Below are positions 1 through 7,736 of a stretch of 11,303 bases of DNA, piece after piece. The DNA is taken from positions 1-11,303 of the forward strand of contig CADBNA010000144.1 in the NCBI GenBank assembly GCA_902795835.1. The letters run 5' to 3'. Numbering within the stretch: position 1 is the stretch's first letter; each line of letters begins with the position of its first letter. The translations under genes were made by a program, and so were the position numbers. Below the pieces are notes generated by a model. The model did no database searches and was not told the DNA's origin. It saw only the letters and a list, made by a program, of their open reading frames with translations. The stretch comes from an uncultured Lachnospiraceae bacterium. Lineage in GTDB: Bacteria > Bacillota_A > Clostridia > Lachnospirales > Lachnospiraceae.

Positions 1-64
1 CTGACCCCATTACAGAATTGTTATCGATGTAACATCTGCTTAAAGGGGTCAGGCACCAATGTTT
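1..64. repeat. Direct repeat copy 1 (REP-like hairpin unit, cut by window edge)
   Basis: These 64 bases are identical to 422-485. The right-hand arm (45-62, ggggtcaggcaccaatgt) is the reverse complement of the left arm seen complete in copy 2. Here only the inner part of the left arm (ctgacccc, 1-8) lies inside the window. On the minus strand the repeat follows the second cobalamin riboswitch by about 30 nt, so it probably lies in that transcript's leader. Short hairpins with gggtcaggcacc-like arms are typical of REP-like elements mobilised by REP-associated transposases; that class assignment is from general knowledge, not from a search. Confidence 0.85.
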
Positions 65-93
65 TGCCTAATAGACCGTTAAGCATGTCTGCC

Positions 94-314
94 AGAGCAG
101 GGAAAGTATCCTGGCTCGGATTCGTTGCCTGCACCCGTCTTCCCGGTTTCCCAGTGACCCCGGAAACGGCATCAGATCCGTTCCGGCAGTGGTGTGGCTC
201 ATCCTTACAGTGGCGGTACCGCATCAGCTTTTACTGATTTCCATGTCCGCTGCTCTGAGTCCTTTTTTAATTTACAGAGACCTGAAACAGATCCGCAGCT
301 GTTTCCTGCCTTCT
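94..314 (-). promoter_or_regulatory. Cobalamin riboswitch (second copy), controlling a gene off the left edge
   Basis: Read on the minus strand, this stretch has the ordered elements of the AdoCbl-type riboswitch. The B12-box core CCGCCACTGT is at 216-207, preceded by a GGAA...stem-loop...GCGG segment. A GGGAAGACG-like segment lies near 143, and the conserved 3' element GAGCCAGGATACTTTCC is at 117-101. The ends can pair (GCAGGAA near 309-303 with TTCCCTGC near 105-98, one bulge), giving a closing helix P1. The predicted transcription start from the adjacent promoter falls at about 314, just where P1 begins. No supported gene follows inside the window, so the regulated gene must lie to the left. 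The consensus match is by eye; exact boundaries may shift by several bases. Confidence 0.9.
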
Positions 315-320
315 GTAAAG

Positions 321-348
321 ACTATACCATAGTTTTCTGTGCCGGCAA
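321..348 (-). promoter_or_regulatory. Sigma-70/sigma-A type promoter for the second riboswitch
   Basis: On the minus strand a -35-like TTGCCG (348-343) is followed by a 16-base spacer and a -10 hexamer TATAGT (326-321). The -10 is preceded by TG one base upstream (TGgTATAGT), which is an extended -10. Transcription would start about seven bases downstream, near 314, at the first base of the riboswitch closing helix. That agreement between two independent signals supports both. Confidence 0.75.
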
Positions 349-411
349 AACGCAACGTATTGATACTCAGCCATCAATAATATTTATATCCATTTCAAAT
401 CAAGAGGAGCC

Positions 412-485
412 ACATTGGTGCCTGACCCCATTACAGAATTGTTATCGATGTAACATCTGCTTAAAGGGGTCAGGCACCAATGTTT
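412..485. repeat. Direct repeat copy 2 (complete REP-like inverted repeat)
   Basis: Bases 422-485 repeat 1-64 exactly. The complete unit has perfect 18-bp inverted arms at 412-429 and 466-483 (right arm ggggtcaggcaccaatgt), with a 36-base interior. It sits upstream of the promoter of the second riboswitch. The two copies are in the same orientation with a 421-base period, so they bracket the promoter and riboswitch. No transposase gene is nearby in the window. A REP/MITE-like non-autonomous element is the best class; an intercistronic terminator is possible, but there is no U-tract. Confidence 0.9.
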
Positions 486-516
486 GAAGTATCTGGCATC
501 TTCTGCCAGGGAGCCA

Positions 517-562
517 AAGGGACGGTTCCTTATGGCTCATGAGCCATAAGGAACCGTCCCTT
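517..562. repeat. 46-bp perfect palindrome at the operon end
   Basis: Bases 517-538 and 541-562 are exact reverse complements, and the two central bases (AT) are self-complementary, so all 46 bases are symmetric. The outer part carries aagggacggttcc / ggaaccgtccctt, a motif seen in many Clostridia as short dispersed hairpins next to IS200-like or REP-associated transposases (general knowledge). It starts four bases after the stop codon of the last operon gene. Transcription in either direction would form a very stable hairpin, so it may also act as a bidirectional terminator or 3' end stabiliser. The run of T after it on the minus strand is only about three bases, so intrinsic termination is uncertain. 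Confidence 0.85.
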
Positions 563-566
563 GCGG

Positions 567-1340
567 TCACACTTCTCCCCCGACAAGGAACATCGGCATG
601 AAAGCACGCAGTTCTTTCTCCAGATCGTCTGCCGCTTCTTCCGGATCCCGGATCTGCGGGCCGATATCGGGGATGCTGAACACTTTCCCGAATTTCAGGT
701 CCATCAGATACTGCAGGTCCCAGAGAGGCCGGACCTTGCTGCTCATGAACAGCTCCCGACTGACCGGCTCAAAGGTATCTCCTTCTCCGCTATGGGAAAA
801 AATCCCCCGTCCCTTTTCTTTTTTCATGCGCTCATCCAGATACCGGAAGGTCTTCATTCGCTCTTCATCGTAGAGATGCAGATAGTAATTCCCGTCGAAA
901 ACCAGAAGAACACCGCCCGGCCGCAGGACCCTCTGCCATTCGCGGTAAGCCTTTTCGGGATCACTGAGCGTCCAGGTAATATTCCGGCTGATCACCATGT
1001 CAAAGGAATCATCCGGAAAGTCGGTTTCCTGGCAGTCCATGACGCGAAGCTTCGCGTCGACGCCCGCAGCCCGCACGTTCTCTTCCGCCGCCTTAATCAT
1101 GTTTTCCGTCAGGTCTATACCGGTTACACGATGCCCCCTCTCACCCAGCGTGACAGGGAAAAACCCGGGACCGGTTCCACAGTCCAGAATGTCCAGCAGC
1201 CCGCTTTTCGGGGCATAAGAGAGTACAAGGTCTCCCCAGGCCTCCTTTTCCTTTCCTTCGGAAGATAATTCCCGTTTCACGCCCTCATCATAAACTGTTG
1301 CGTCGCCTTCCCAGATATCTTTTATTTCTTTTTTCAGCAT
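567..1340 (-). CDS. Class I SAM-dependent methyltransferase (MTase-2), last gene of the operon
   Basis: A 257-residue Rossmann-fold methyltransferase. The SAM-binding motif I is ILDCGTGPGF (51-60), and the acidic residue after strand 2 is Asp76 in GIDLTENM. The post-I/motif II region reads DSFDMVISRN (111-120), followed by WTLSDPEKAYREW and VLRPGG. The C-terminal third, which usually sets the acceptor substrate, is not recognisable to me. The ATG has the ribosome binding site AGAAAGGA and starts three bases after the stop of the upstream ABC gene, so it is co-transcribed and probably translationally coupled. MTase-1 at the other end of the window shares the VISR-x2-WTL-x-DPE and FDGNY/YDGNY blocks, so the two are paralogues. 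No metal-binding or corrinoid-binding motif is evident. The substrate is unknown; a small molecule handled by the neighbouring transporters is an inference from context. Confidence 0.93.
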   Translation of the reverse strand: MLKKEIKDIWEGDATVYDEGVKRELSSEGKEKEAWGDLVLSYAPKSGLLDILDCGTGPGFFPVTLGERGHRVTGIDLTENMIKAAEENVRAAGVDAKLRVMDCQETDFPDDSFDMVISRNITWTLSDPEKAYREWQRVLRPGGVLLVFDGNYYLHLYDEERMKTFRYLDERMKKEKGRGIFSHSGEGDTFEPVSRELFMSSKVRPLWDLQYLMDLKFGKVFSIPDIGPQIRDPEEAADDLEKELRAFMPMFLVGGEV

Positions 1341-1343
1341 GTT

Positions 1344-3158
1344 TTATCCTTTCTGTGTGATGTCAGAAAACCGTCCTCCCTGCCCGCATATCAGTTCCCG
1401 GAAATATCCGTCCTGATTCATCAGCTCCTCATAAGTACCAGTCTGCACTGTGCGCCCGTCGCGCAGAACCACAATCCGGTCCGCTGAACGGATAGTGGAC
1501 AGGCGGTGCGCCACCAGAATCGTGGTGTGGACTTTCCCGGATTCTCTGAGAGATTCCTGAATCTCCTTCTCGTTCTCCGTATCCAGGCTGGACACGGCTT
1601 CATCCATAATCAATACCGGGCTTTCGGCTAAAAGAGCCCGGGCAATGGCAATCCTCTGTTTCTGTCCGCCGGAAAGCGTGGCGCCGCCCTCCCCGGGTAT
1701 GGTGTCATATCCCTCGGAAAAAGAGCAGATAAAGTCATGGGCATGTGCCAGGCGGGCAGCCTGTTCTACCTCCATGTCTGTAGCGGAAGGTCTTCCCAGC
1801 CGGATATTTTCCCGAAGGGAAATACGAAACAGGTACACATCCTGCAGAACGGCTGCCGTCAGGCGGTGCAGCGATTCCAGCGGGATATCACGCAGATCAT
1901 GACCGCCGATGCGGATGCCGCCCGCAGACGGATCCCAGTATCGGAGCAGCAGATGCAGGCAGGTGCTCTTTCCCGCCCCGGAATGTCCCGCCAAAGCCAG
2001 CGTTTCGCCCGGCTCTGCCCGGAAGCTGACGCCGCGGAGCACCTCTTCATCCCCGGCATGATAACGGAAATGGACATCCTGAAATTCCACCAGCGGCATA
2101 AAGCCGGTTCCTTCCGCTCCCACAGACGAATCCCATCCGACCGGTTCCGTGCCGGTATCCTGTACCGTGGGTTCCGCCTCCAGCACGCGGTATACCCGCT
2201 CCGCCGCCGCAAAAATCAGTCCGAAATTTCTGGCTGTGCTGCAGATCTCCTGCACCGGCCCCAGTATCATCCCGGCCAGCATGGAAATAAACGGATACCA
2301 GAATGACGGGATCTCTCCCCGCACGATCAAAACCGCGGCTGCACCGGTAACAAAAAGCATAGAGATTCCCAGCGTTCCCTGCAGCAGCGCGCCCTCTGTT
2401 CCCAGCCTGCAGCCATACCGAAACTGGCTGTCGTAAAAACGGCTCATGTAGGCTCTGTTTTTCTCCGTGTAAGCCCTGCGGTAATTCATGGAGAGAATCT
2501 CTCTCATTCCCTGGATGCCTTCCACAGTTACCGCGTTGGCATCTCCCAGCTGATCCCGTACTCTGCGACCTTCCCTGTCGGCCTGTTTTTTCATCAGGGC
2601 CGGTATCCAGACCATCAGCAGGATAAAAGGAATCATCAGCAAGGGCAGCAGCAGATGGATGCTGCCCAGAATCAGGCAGAGAACCAGCGGCGCAATCACT
2701 GCTACGAGAATGCTGCCGAAGGTGTGGGCAAAAAACCACTCCAGCAGCTCAACATCGCTCATCAGGGTGGACGCCAGCTGTCCGGACCGCATGTCCAGCA
2801 GAATAGCAGGCGAAACCCTCTCTATTGCGTCGAAAAGCTGAATTCTCAGATCTGCCAGTATTTTAAATGCAATATCATGATTCAGCCACATCTCCAGAAA
2901 GAAAAAGAAGACACGGGCGGTCACGGCGGCAGCAGTGCAGATAATCATCATCCGCAGACTGCCCGGCAGCGTACCTGCAATGGCCAGGCCGACAATATAG
3001 GCGCCAAGAGCCGATACGGCAACAATAGACAGCTGATGGCACACACCGGACGCAACAGCTCCGGCCATTTCAGCCCTGTATGCCCGGAGATGACGCACCA
3101 GGCGTATGGCCTGAACGAGCCGGCCGTTCTCTTCCGCATGCGTCTTTTGCTCAGTCAT
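1344..3158 (-). CDS. ABC half-transporter, exporter fold (second subunit of heterodimer)
   Basis: A 604-residue fused membrane-plus-ATPase protein. The transmembrane domain covers about residues 30-310, with hydrophobic segments near 33-62, 68-90, 147-185 and 262-300. The ATPase domain covers about 355-590. It has Walker A GHSGAGKST (391-399), the Q-loop Gln439, signature LSGGQ (495-499), Walker B VLIMDE (515-520) with the catalytic Glu, and switch His551 (VAHRLST). All ATPase motifs are intact. The segment SDVELLEWFFAHT (about 134-146) resembles the CydC/IrtB group. The gene overlaps the previous half-transporter by eight bases (ATGACTGA), the usual sign of a coupled heterodimer. In the IrtAB and YbtPQ families this fold imports metal-siderophore complexes, although most relatives export. 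Direction and substrate cannot be read from the sequence; the B12-regulated context favours a metal chelate or corrinoid-related compound. Confidence 0.93.
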   Translation of the reverse strand: MTEQKTHAEENGRLVQAIRLVRHLRAYRAEMAGAVASGVCHQLSIVAVSALGAYIVGLAIAGTLPGSLRMMIICTAAAVTARVFFFFLEMWLNHDIAFKILADLRIQLFDAIERVSPAILLDMRSGQLASTLMSDVELLEWFFAHTFGSILVAVIAPLVLCLILGSIHLLLPLLMIPFILLMVWIPALMKKQADREGRRVRDQLGDANAVTVEGIQGMREILSMNYRRAYTEKNRAYMSRFYDSQFRYGCRLGTEGALLQGTLGISMLFVTGAAAVLIVRGEIPSFWYPFISMLAGMILGPVQEICSTARNFGLIFAAAERVYRVLEAEPTVQDTGTEPVGWDSSVGAEGTGFMPLVEFQDVHFRYHAGDEEVLRGVSFRAEPGETLALAGHSGAGKSTCLHLLLRYWDPSAGGIRIGGHDLRDIPLESLHRLTAAVLQDVYLFRISLRENIRLGRPSATDMEVEQAARLAHAHDFICSFSEGYDTIPGEGGATLSGGQKQRIAIARALLAESPVLIMDEAVSSLDTENEKEIQESLRESGKVHTTILVAHRLSTIRSADRIVVLRDGRTVQTGTYEELMNQDGYFRELICGQGGRFSDITQKG

Positions 3159-4914
3159 CGTACCGCCTCCTTTCTGAACCGTCCATCTCCCTCTGCGCGG
3201 CTGTCAGTGCCTGATAGGCCGGACAGGAAGAAAGCAGCTCCTGATGTGTGCCGCAGCCCTCGACCCGTCCGCCCTGCAGCACATAAATGCGGTCCGCATG
3301 CTCGATTGTCGACAGACGATGCGCTATCACAAGTGTCGTCCTGTCTTTCATACAGCGGTCCAGGGCCTCCTGGATCCGTGCCTCATTTTCCAGATCCACA
3401 CTGGAAGTCGCTTCGTCCAGGATCAGAATCGGCGCATTCTTCAGAATCGCTCTCGCAATGGAGATACGCTGCCGCTCACCTCCCGAAAGTGTGGCCCCCT
3501 TTTCCCCGACAACCGTATCATACCCCTTCGGCAGCGCCATGATAAAATCATGGGCATTTGCCTGTATGGCCGCCTCCTGCATTTCCCGGTCTGTGGCATC
3601 CGGTCTGGCCATGCGCAGGTTATCCCGGATGGTTCCGTAGAAAAGCCTTGACTCCTGAAAAACCACAGCAATCATCCCGCGCAGTTCCTCAACCGGTATA
3701 TCCCGGATATCCCTGCCGTTTATGCGGATGGCACCCCCTGTCACATCATAGAACCGCAGCAAAAGCTGAACCAGGGTAGATTTCCCGGATCCCGATCTGC
3801 CGACAATGGCGGTCACGCTTCCAGAAGGGATTTCCAGATCCACAGAACACAGGACATCCGGATTGTCCGGCCCGTAGCGGAACCGGACCTGCTCCGCCGT
3901 GATCGCCGGCAGCCCGTTTTTTTTATCACTCCCCGGAATGTGCTCCCTTCCATCCTGAAGCCGTACCGGCTCATCCAATACACGGAACAGTTCCTCTGCC
4001 ACCGACAGGCCGAGATAACTGCTGTGCCAGTACGTGTTCATCTCCCCGATCGGTTTCATACACTCACCGATCAGGAACAGAATGAGCAGCAGACTGCCAT
4101 AAGTAAGCCTTCCCTGTGTCAGGTGCACAGCTGCAATCAGAATGCTGGCTGCCGTCCCGATTGTCGTACAGGCGACAATGACATCCGAATCTGCCAGAGA
4201 CACATTCAGGTTCTTCATGGACTCTCCCGCAAAATGCCATGCTCTTTTTGCGAGTCTTCTCCCGGAGCGGCGGCTGGCCCCCAGAGATTTCAGCGTGCTC
4301 ATTCCCTGCATGTAATCAATGTACTGCGCATTCAGATCCGCGTAGTCCTGCCAGTATTCAATCATAACGCGCGACACTGCCGGCATAAAAAGATGCGGCA
4401 CTGCAATCGAGCACACAGCCATGACCAGGACCAAGATCCCGACCGTCCTGTCCAGATGCCACATCCAGATGGCGGAAACAGCCGTAGATACCGCCACTAC
4501 CGCAACCTGGGGAAGGTACAGCACCAGATACGGTTCGAAAGACTCCACCCCGTCTGTCACCAGAGACTGCAGGTCGCCGCTCCTGCGGTCCGTCACATAG
4601 GCCGGTCCCAGCCGCAAAAGCTGATCCAGAACCCGGCTCCGGATCAGAGCCTTGACTCTGGCGCCCATTTTTTTATTAAACCCTTCCTGTACGCGCACCA
4701 GAATCATCCTGGCGGCCAGCGCGGCGCACGAAAAAGTCAGGCAGGTCACTGCCTGCCGGATCCCTTCTCCTCCCAGGATGGCCGCGATCGCCTTTGCCAC
4801 AAAAAAGGCCTGCGCAAAGCTCAGGGCAACTGCCGCCAGACCCATCAGGATCTTCTGGCAGACCTCAAAAGGAACCTCACGCAGGAAACTGATCAGTTTT
4901 CCGTATTTGATCAT
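3151..4914 (-). CDS. ABC half-transporter, exporter fold (first subunit of heterodimer)
   Basis: A 587-residue half-transporter. The membrane domain covers about residues 20-300 and the ATPase domain about 337-575. It has Walker A GRSGSGKST (372-380), Gln420 in VVFQESRLF, signature LSGGE (476-480), Walker B ILILDE (496-501), D-loop SSVD and switch His532 (IAHRLST). The membrane domain, including EMNTYWHSSYLGLSVAEE near 291-308, resembles the CydD/IrtA/YbtP-like group. Both partners keep a complete set of catalytic residues, so neither ATP site looks degenerate, unlike TM287/288-type heterodimers. The ATG has GGAG seven bases upstream. A 196-base gap separates it from the binding-protein gene; I see no convincing promoter there, so read-through from the riboswitch-controlled operon is likely. 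CydDC itself (cytochrome bd assembly) is less likely, as no cydAB genes are adjacent. Confidence 0.93.
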   Translation of the reverse strand: MIKYGKLISFLREVPFEVCQKILMGLAAVALSFAQAFFVAKAIAAILGGEGIRQAVTCLTFSCAALAARMILVRVQEGFNKKMGARVKALIRSRVLDQLLRLGPAYVTDRRSGDLQSLVTDGVESFEPYLVLYLPQVAVVAVSTAVSAIWMWHLDRTVGILVLVMAVCSIAVPHLFMPAVSRVMIEYWQDYADLNAQYIDYMQGMSTLKSLGASRRSGRRLAKRAWHFAGESMKNLNVSLADSDVIVACTTIGTAASILIAAVHLTQGRLTYGSLLLILFLIGECMKPIGEMNTYWHSSYLGLSVAEELFRVLDEPVRLQDGREHIPGSDKKNGLPAITAEQVRFRYGPDNPDVLCSVDLEIPSGSVTAIVGRSGSGKSTLVQLLLRFYDVTGGAIRINGRDIRDIPVEELRGMIAVVFQESRLFYGTIRDNLRMARPDATDREMQEAAIQANAHDFIMALPKGYDTVVGEKGATLSGGERQRISIARAILKNAPILILDEATSSVDLENEARIQEALDRCMKDRTTLVIAHRLSTIEHADRIYVLQGGRVEGCGTHQELLSSCPAYQALTAAQREMDGSERRRYDD

Positions 4915-5021
4915 ATAAATCTCCGCTTCTTATGCATAATTCTCCCTGAAAACCGGCAGTCTTTTACGGCTCCCTTTCACCGGGGTGCGCGCGCTTTCAG
5001 AGCCTCTGCAGAACGGGAATA

Positions 5022-5044
5022 CGGACATGTTCCGCACGTGTCCG
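5022..5044 (-). other. Stem-loop in the gap after the binding-protein gene
   Basis: In the 196-base gap 4915-5110, arms of nine bases at 5022-5030 and 5036-5044 are complementary except for one position, around a five-base loop. No U-tract follows on the minus strand, so it is not a typical terminator. Stem-loops after binding-protein genes often stabilise that part of the mRNA so that the binding protein is made in excess; applying that here is an inference. The rest of the gap shows only the ribosome binding site of the next gene. Confidence 0.35.
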
Positions 5045-5110
5045 GCTTCCCGCTGTCATGATCTGTCTGTCAAAGCCTGCATTTACCGTAACACAAGCGC
5101 TGCCGTCTGA

Positions 5111-6694
5111 TCATTCCGCAATGTCCACGATTGTCCAGTTGATCCCTTCATAATCTGTCGGCGCCTGTTCTACATCGGTCAGGCGCTTCGCATTATAGAC
5201 ATAGGAGCGGTTCGGATAGTACATCGGAACAACAATAGCCTCGTCATTGATCAGGGTAAACAGCTCATCATAGATCCCCTGTCTCTTGCTGCTGTCGGTC
5301 TCTGCCAGCACTTCATCGATCAGGCTGTTCATCTTCTCGTCATACCAGAAGATGGCGGGGCTGTCCTCTGATGCCTGATAGAAGCAGCTCTTCAGGAAGC
5401 CCTGCGGCATCCAGGAATCGGTGAAGGAGCGATAGATAATCATGTCATAGTCTCTGGTGGACCAGATCGCGTCATAATAAGCAGCCGTCTCATCCTCTCT
5501 GAGCTGGCAGTCGATGCCGATCTGGGCATAGCAGGACTGGACATATTCGCAGAGGGTCTTCCAGCTCGCGTATTCTTCCGTCTGCAGAACCAGCGTGATA
5601 GTAAGCGGCTCTCCATCCTTGTCCAGAATGCCGTCGCCGTCAGAATCCGTATAGCCGGCTTCTGCCAGCAGTTCAACCGCTTTGTCCGGATCATAGGGAT
5701 AACCCGGGCTGTTTTCTTCCGTCACATACGGTACGCCGGAGGAAAGCAAGCCGGTCGCTGTCGTCACATTGCCGTCCATCAGCCCCTGGCTGATCGCTTC
5801 CTGGTCAACGGCATAGTTCAGAGCCTGTCTGACACGGACATCCTGGAACAGTTCATTTTCGTAATTCATGCCCAGGAAAAAGCTCATCGTAGAGACTTCC
5901 GAAATCGTGTCCAGATCTTCTTCCGCTTCGATTACACTCTGGTTCTCAGCCGGGATATCGGCAAGACTGATGTCACCTTCGCCGCTCTGCATTGCCATCG
6001 TCCTGGACTGTCCGTCTGTCACCTGACGGATAATGATCTTGTCAACCTTCGGCGCTTCGCCATAGTAATAGGGATTCGGTACAAAAACCGCATCCTTTTC
6101 GATCTCATAGCTCTCCAGCATCCACTGGCCCGTGCCGACTTCCTGAACAAAATTTCCATCCTCATCCAGAGCGCTCTCTGTCGTCATACGGAATGGCCTC
6201 GGATAAGTAAACTCGATGATCGTCGGGTAAGCCGATTTTGCATACGTAAATTTCACGGTATAATCATCGATCTTCTCGATGCTCTCCAGCGGAGCGGAAA
6301 AATTACCCCTTACGGTATCGTCCCAGCGGTCCGTATTAAAGATCACATTGTCCGCGTTGAAATCCGTGCCGTCAGAGAATTTCACATCCTGGCGGAGGTG
6401 GAAGGTATACTCCAGGCCATCCTCGCTGATTTCATAACTCTCCGCCAGGGCCGGCTCGATCTCTCCGTCGCGGCCATAGCGTACCAGCGGATCGTAAATC
6501 AACTCATAGAGCAGGAAATTGTTGCTGGTGCCGACGATAGTGTCCGCCTGCTCCGGATTGATCGGATCCGAGACCAGGACAGTTACGACCTTCTCGCCGT
6601 CAGCCTCGCCATCAGCCGCTGCAGGAACGGCGGAAAAGACCATGGCTGCAGTCAGAATGCCGCAGGTAAACAGAGTTGCCCATCGTTTTTTCAT
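5111..6694 (-). CDS. NikA/DppA-like family 5 substrate-binding protein of ABC importer
   Basis: A 527-residue extracytoplasmic solute receptor, the normal length for SBP family 5. Residues 1-27 form a signal peptide: positive MKKR, a hydrophobic core, then AVPAAA before DGEADGE, a signal peptidase I type site. The family features follow: [10 protein letters not shown] (64-73), [20 protein letters not shown] (82-101), DVKFSDGT (103-110), FNADNVIFN (112-120), PRPFR (165-169), [10 protein letters not shown] (187-196) and [14 protein letters not shown] (292-305). PRPFR corresponds, by my memory alignment, to the segment holding Arg137 of E. coli NikA, which contacts the carboxylates of the bound metal chelate. 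The NikA His416 region has no clear counterpart, so the ligand is probably not Ni-(L-His)2. No lipobox is seen, which is unusual for a Gram-positive binding protein. The ribosome binding site AAGGAG precedes the ATG. The gene follows its ATPase by 89 bases. Confidence 0.93.
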   Translation of the reverse strand: MKKRWATLFTCGILTAAMVFSAVPAAADGEADGEKVVTVLVSDPINPEQADTIVGTSNNFLLYELIYDPLVRYGRDGEIEPALAESYEISEDGLEYTFHLRQDVKFSDGTDFNADNVIFNTDRWDDTVRGNFSAPLESIEKIDDYTVKFTYAKSAYPTIIEFTYPRPFRMTTESALDEDGNFVQEVGTGQWMLESYEIEKDAVFVPNPYYYGEAPKVDKIIIRQVTDGQSRTMAMQSGEGDISLADIPAENQSVIEAEEDLDTISEVSTMSFFLGMNYENELFQDVRVRQALNYAVDQEAISQGLMDGNVTTATGLLSSGVPYVTEENSPGYPYDPDKAVELLAEAGYTDSDGDGILDKDGEPLTITLVLQTEEYASWKTLCEYVQSCYAQIGIDCQLREDETAAYYDAIWSTRDYDMIIYRSFTDSWMPQGFLKSCFYQASEDSPAIFWYDEKMNSLIDEVLAETDSSKRQGIYDELFTLINDEAIVVPMYYPNRSYVYNAKRLTDVEQAPTDYEGINWTIVDIAE

Positions 6695-6783
6695 GTTTTT
6701 CTCTCCTTTTCTGTTTGTTTCTATATCTTACCCGGCAGGGCTGGTCCTGCAGCGGGACGATATCCTGTCTTCCCGGAAAACCG

Positions 6784-7725
6784 TTACCTGCTGTGACAGG
6801 CCACCATATGCCCCTTCCCCGCCTCCTTCATCGCAGGCGCCTCTTCTCTGCACATCGCCCGGCATTCCGGACAGCGGTCAGCGTACGGGCAGCCCGCCTG
6901 TCCGCTGACCGGCAGGGCAATCTCTCCTTCGTCTTCCTGCTCAATCGTGCGGAGTCTGGGATTTGCCGCCGGTATAGAGGCAAACAGCTGGCGGGAGTAC
7001 GGGTGGCACACCCGGTCACCGATCCTGTCGGTTTCTTCCAGATATTCCACGACCTTCCCCTGGTACAGAATGGCCACAGTACTGCAGACATAAGCCACAT
7101 TGGACAGATCATGGGTGATCAGGAGGTAGGTGACATCATTTTTCTGCTGAATCTCATTAAGAAGGTTCAGCATCTGTTTCCGGATCGAATAATCAAGGCT
7201 GGATACCGGCTCGTCACAGATCACGAGCTTCGGACGGAGCACCAGGGCACGGGCAATATTGGCTCTCTGGCACTGTCCTCCGGAAAGCTGTCTGGCATAG
7301 CGGTTTTTCAGAGCCGGATCCAGACCGGCTTTTTCCAGCGCCTCGTCGATCCGGTCCTCCGCCTCGGCCCTGCTGCATTTCTCAAAATTCTGCAGCACCT
7401 CGCGAATGCTGTCTCCGATGTTATAGGACGGGTCGAAAACACCGCCGCTGCTCTGAAAAATGATCTGTACATGCCGCCTCATCTGGCGGAATTCCGATTC
7501 TGTCAGGTTCTGTATTTCCCGTCCCATAAAAACAATTCTGCCTTCTGTCGGGTTTTCAAGCCTGGCAGCAAGCTTCCCAAAGGTTGTTTTGCCGCTGCCG
7601 CTTTCCCCGATCAGAGCCAGTGACCGTCCCTGCCATATATCCAGCGAGACATCGTCAACAGCCCTCACAACCGGCCTGCGCCCGTAATACTTCTTCAGAT
7701 GTTCCGTATGCAGTAAGAGTTCCAC
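6784..7725 (-). CDS. Nickel/peptide-type ABC importer ATPase (NikE/DppF-like)
   Basis: A 313-residue cytoplasmic ATPase. It has Walker A GESGSGKT (40-47), Gln91 in IIFQSSGG, signature LSGGQCQR (147-154), Walker B LVICDEP (167-173), D-loop SSLD and switch His205. The C-terminal oligopeptide/dipeptide extension begins near HPYSRQLF (241-248). It carries cysteines at 279, 285, 288 and 292 (GCPYADRCPECRAMC) and 310, the cluster typical of OppD/DppD-type ATPases, which can hold an iron-sulfur centre in some members. The usual FQDP after the Q-loop is replaced by FQSSGG. The start is GTG at 7725 with AGGAG seven bases upstream, 11 bases after the stop of the partner ATPase. It would pair with that ATPase under the two permeases. 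Confidence 0.93.
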   Translation of the reverse strand: MELLLHTEHLKKYYGRRPVVRAVDDVSLDIWQGRSLALIGESGSGKTTFGKLAARLENPTEGRIVFMGREIQNLTESEFRQMRRHVQIIFQSSGGVFDPSYNIGDSIREVLQNFEKCSRAEAEDRIDEALEKAGLDPALKNRYARQLSGGQCQRANIARALVLRPKLVICDEPVSSLDYSIRKQMLNLLNEIQQKNDVTYLLITHDLSNVAYVCSTVAILYQGKVVEYLEETDRIGDRVCHPYSRQLFASIPAANPRLRTIEQEDEGEIALPVSGQAGCPYADRCPECRAMCREEAPAMKEAGKGHMVACHSR

Positions 7726-7736
7726 GATCTTCTCCT

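Noticed and set aside
21..224. 67-codon open frame on the minus strand
   Set aside because: It lies inside the second riboswitch aptamer and runs into the repeat; no ribosome binding site or protein motif, and the RNA explanation is much stronger.
1..485. CRISPR array from the two repeats
   Set aside because: Only two copies with a 357-base separation and an internal inverted repeat; no spacer periodicity and no cas genes.
194..487. 97-codon open frame on the plus strand
   Set aside because: It runs antisense through the riboswitch promoter and the repeat; no recognisable motif or ribosome binding site.
561..1268. 235-codon plus-strand open frame antisense to MTase-2
   Set aside because: Shadow of a clear methyltransferase gene; composition is that of an antisense frame and no family motif is present. 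The same applies to the other long plus-strand frames opposite the ABC genes.
1344..4914. CydDC (cytochrome bd assembly) identity for the ABC pair
   Set aside because: The sequence resemblance is to a broad group that includes CydDC, but no cydAB genes are present and the B12-controlled NikA-type context fits metal-chelate transport better. It is not excluded.
5640..5690. [13 protein letters not shown] stretch of the binding protein as an inserted calcium-binding or dockerin-like motif
   Set aside because: A [12 protein letters not shown] segment is common at this position in family 5 binding proteins, so it is ordinary.
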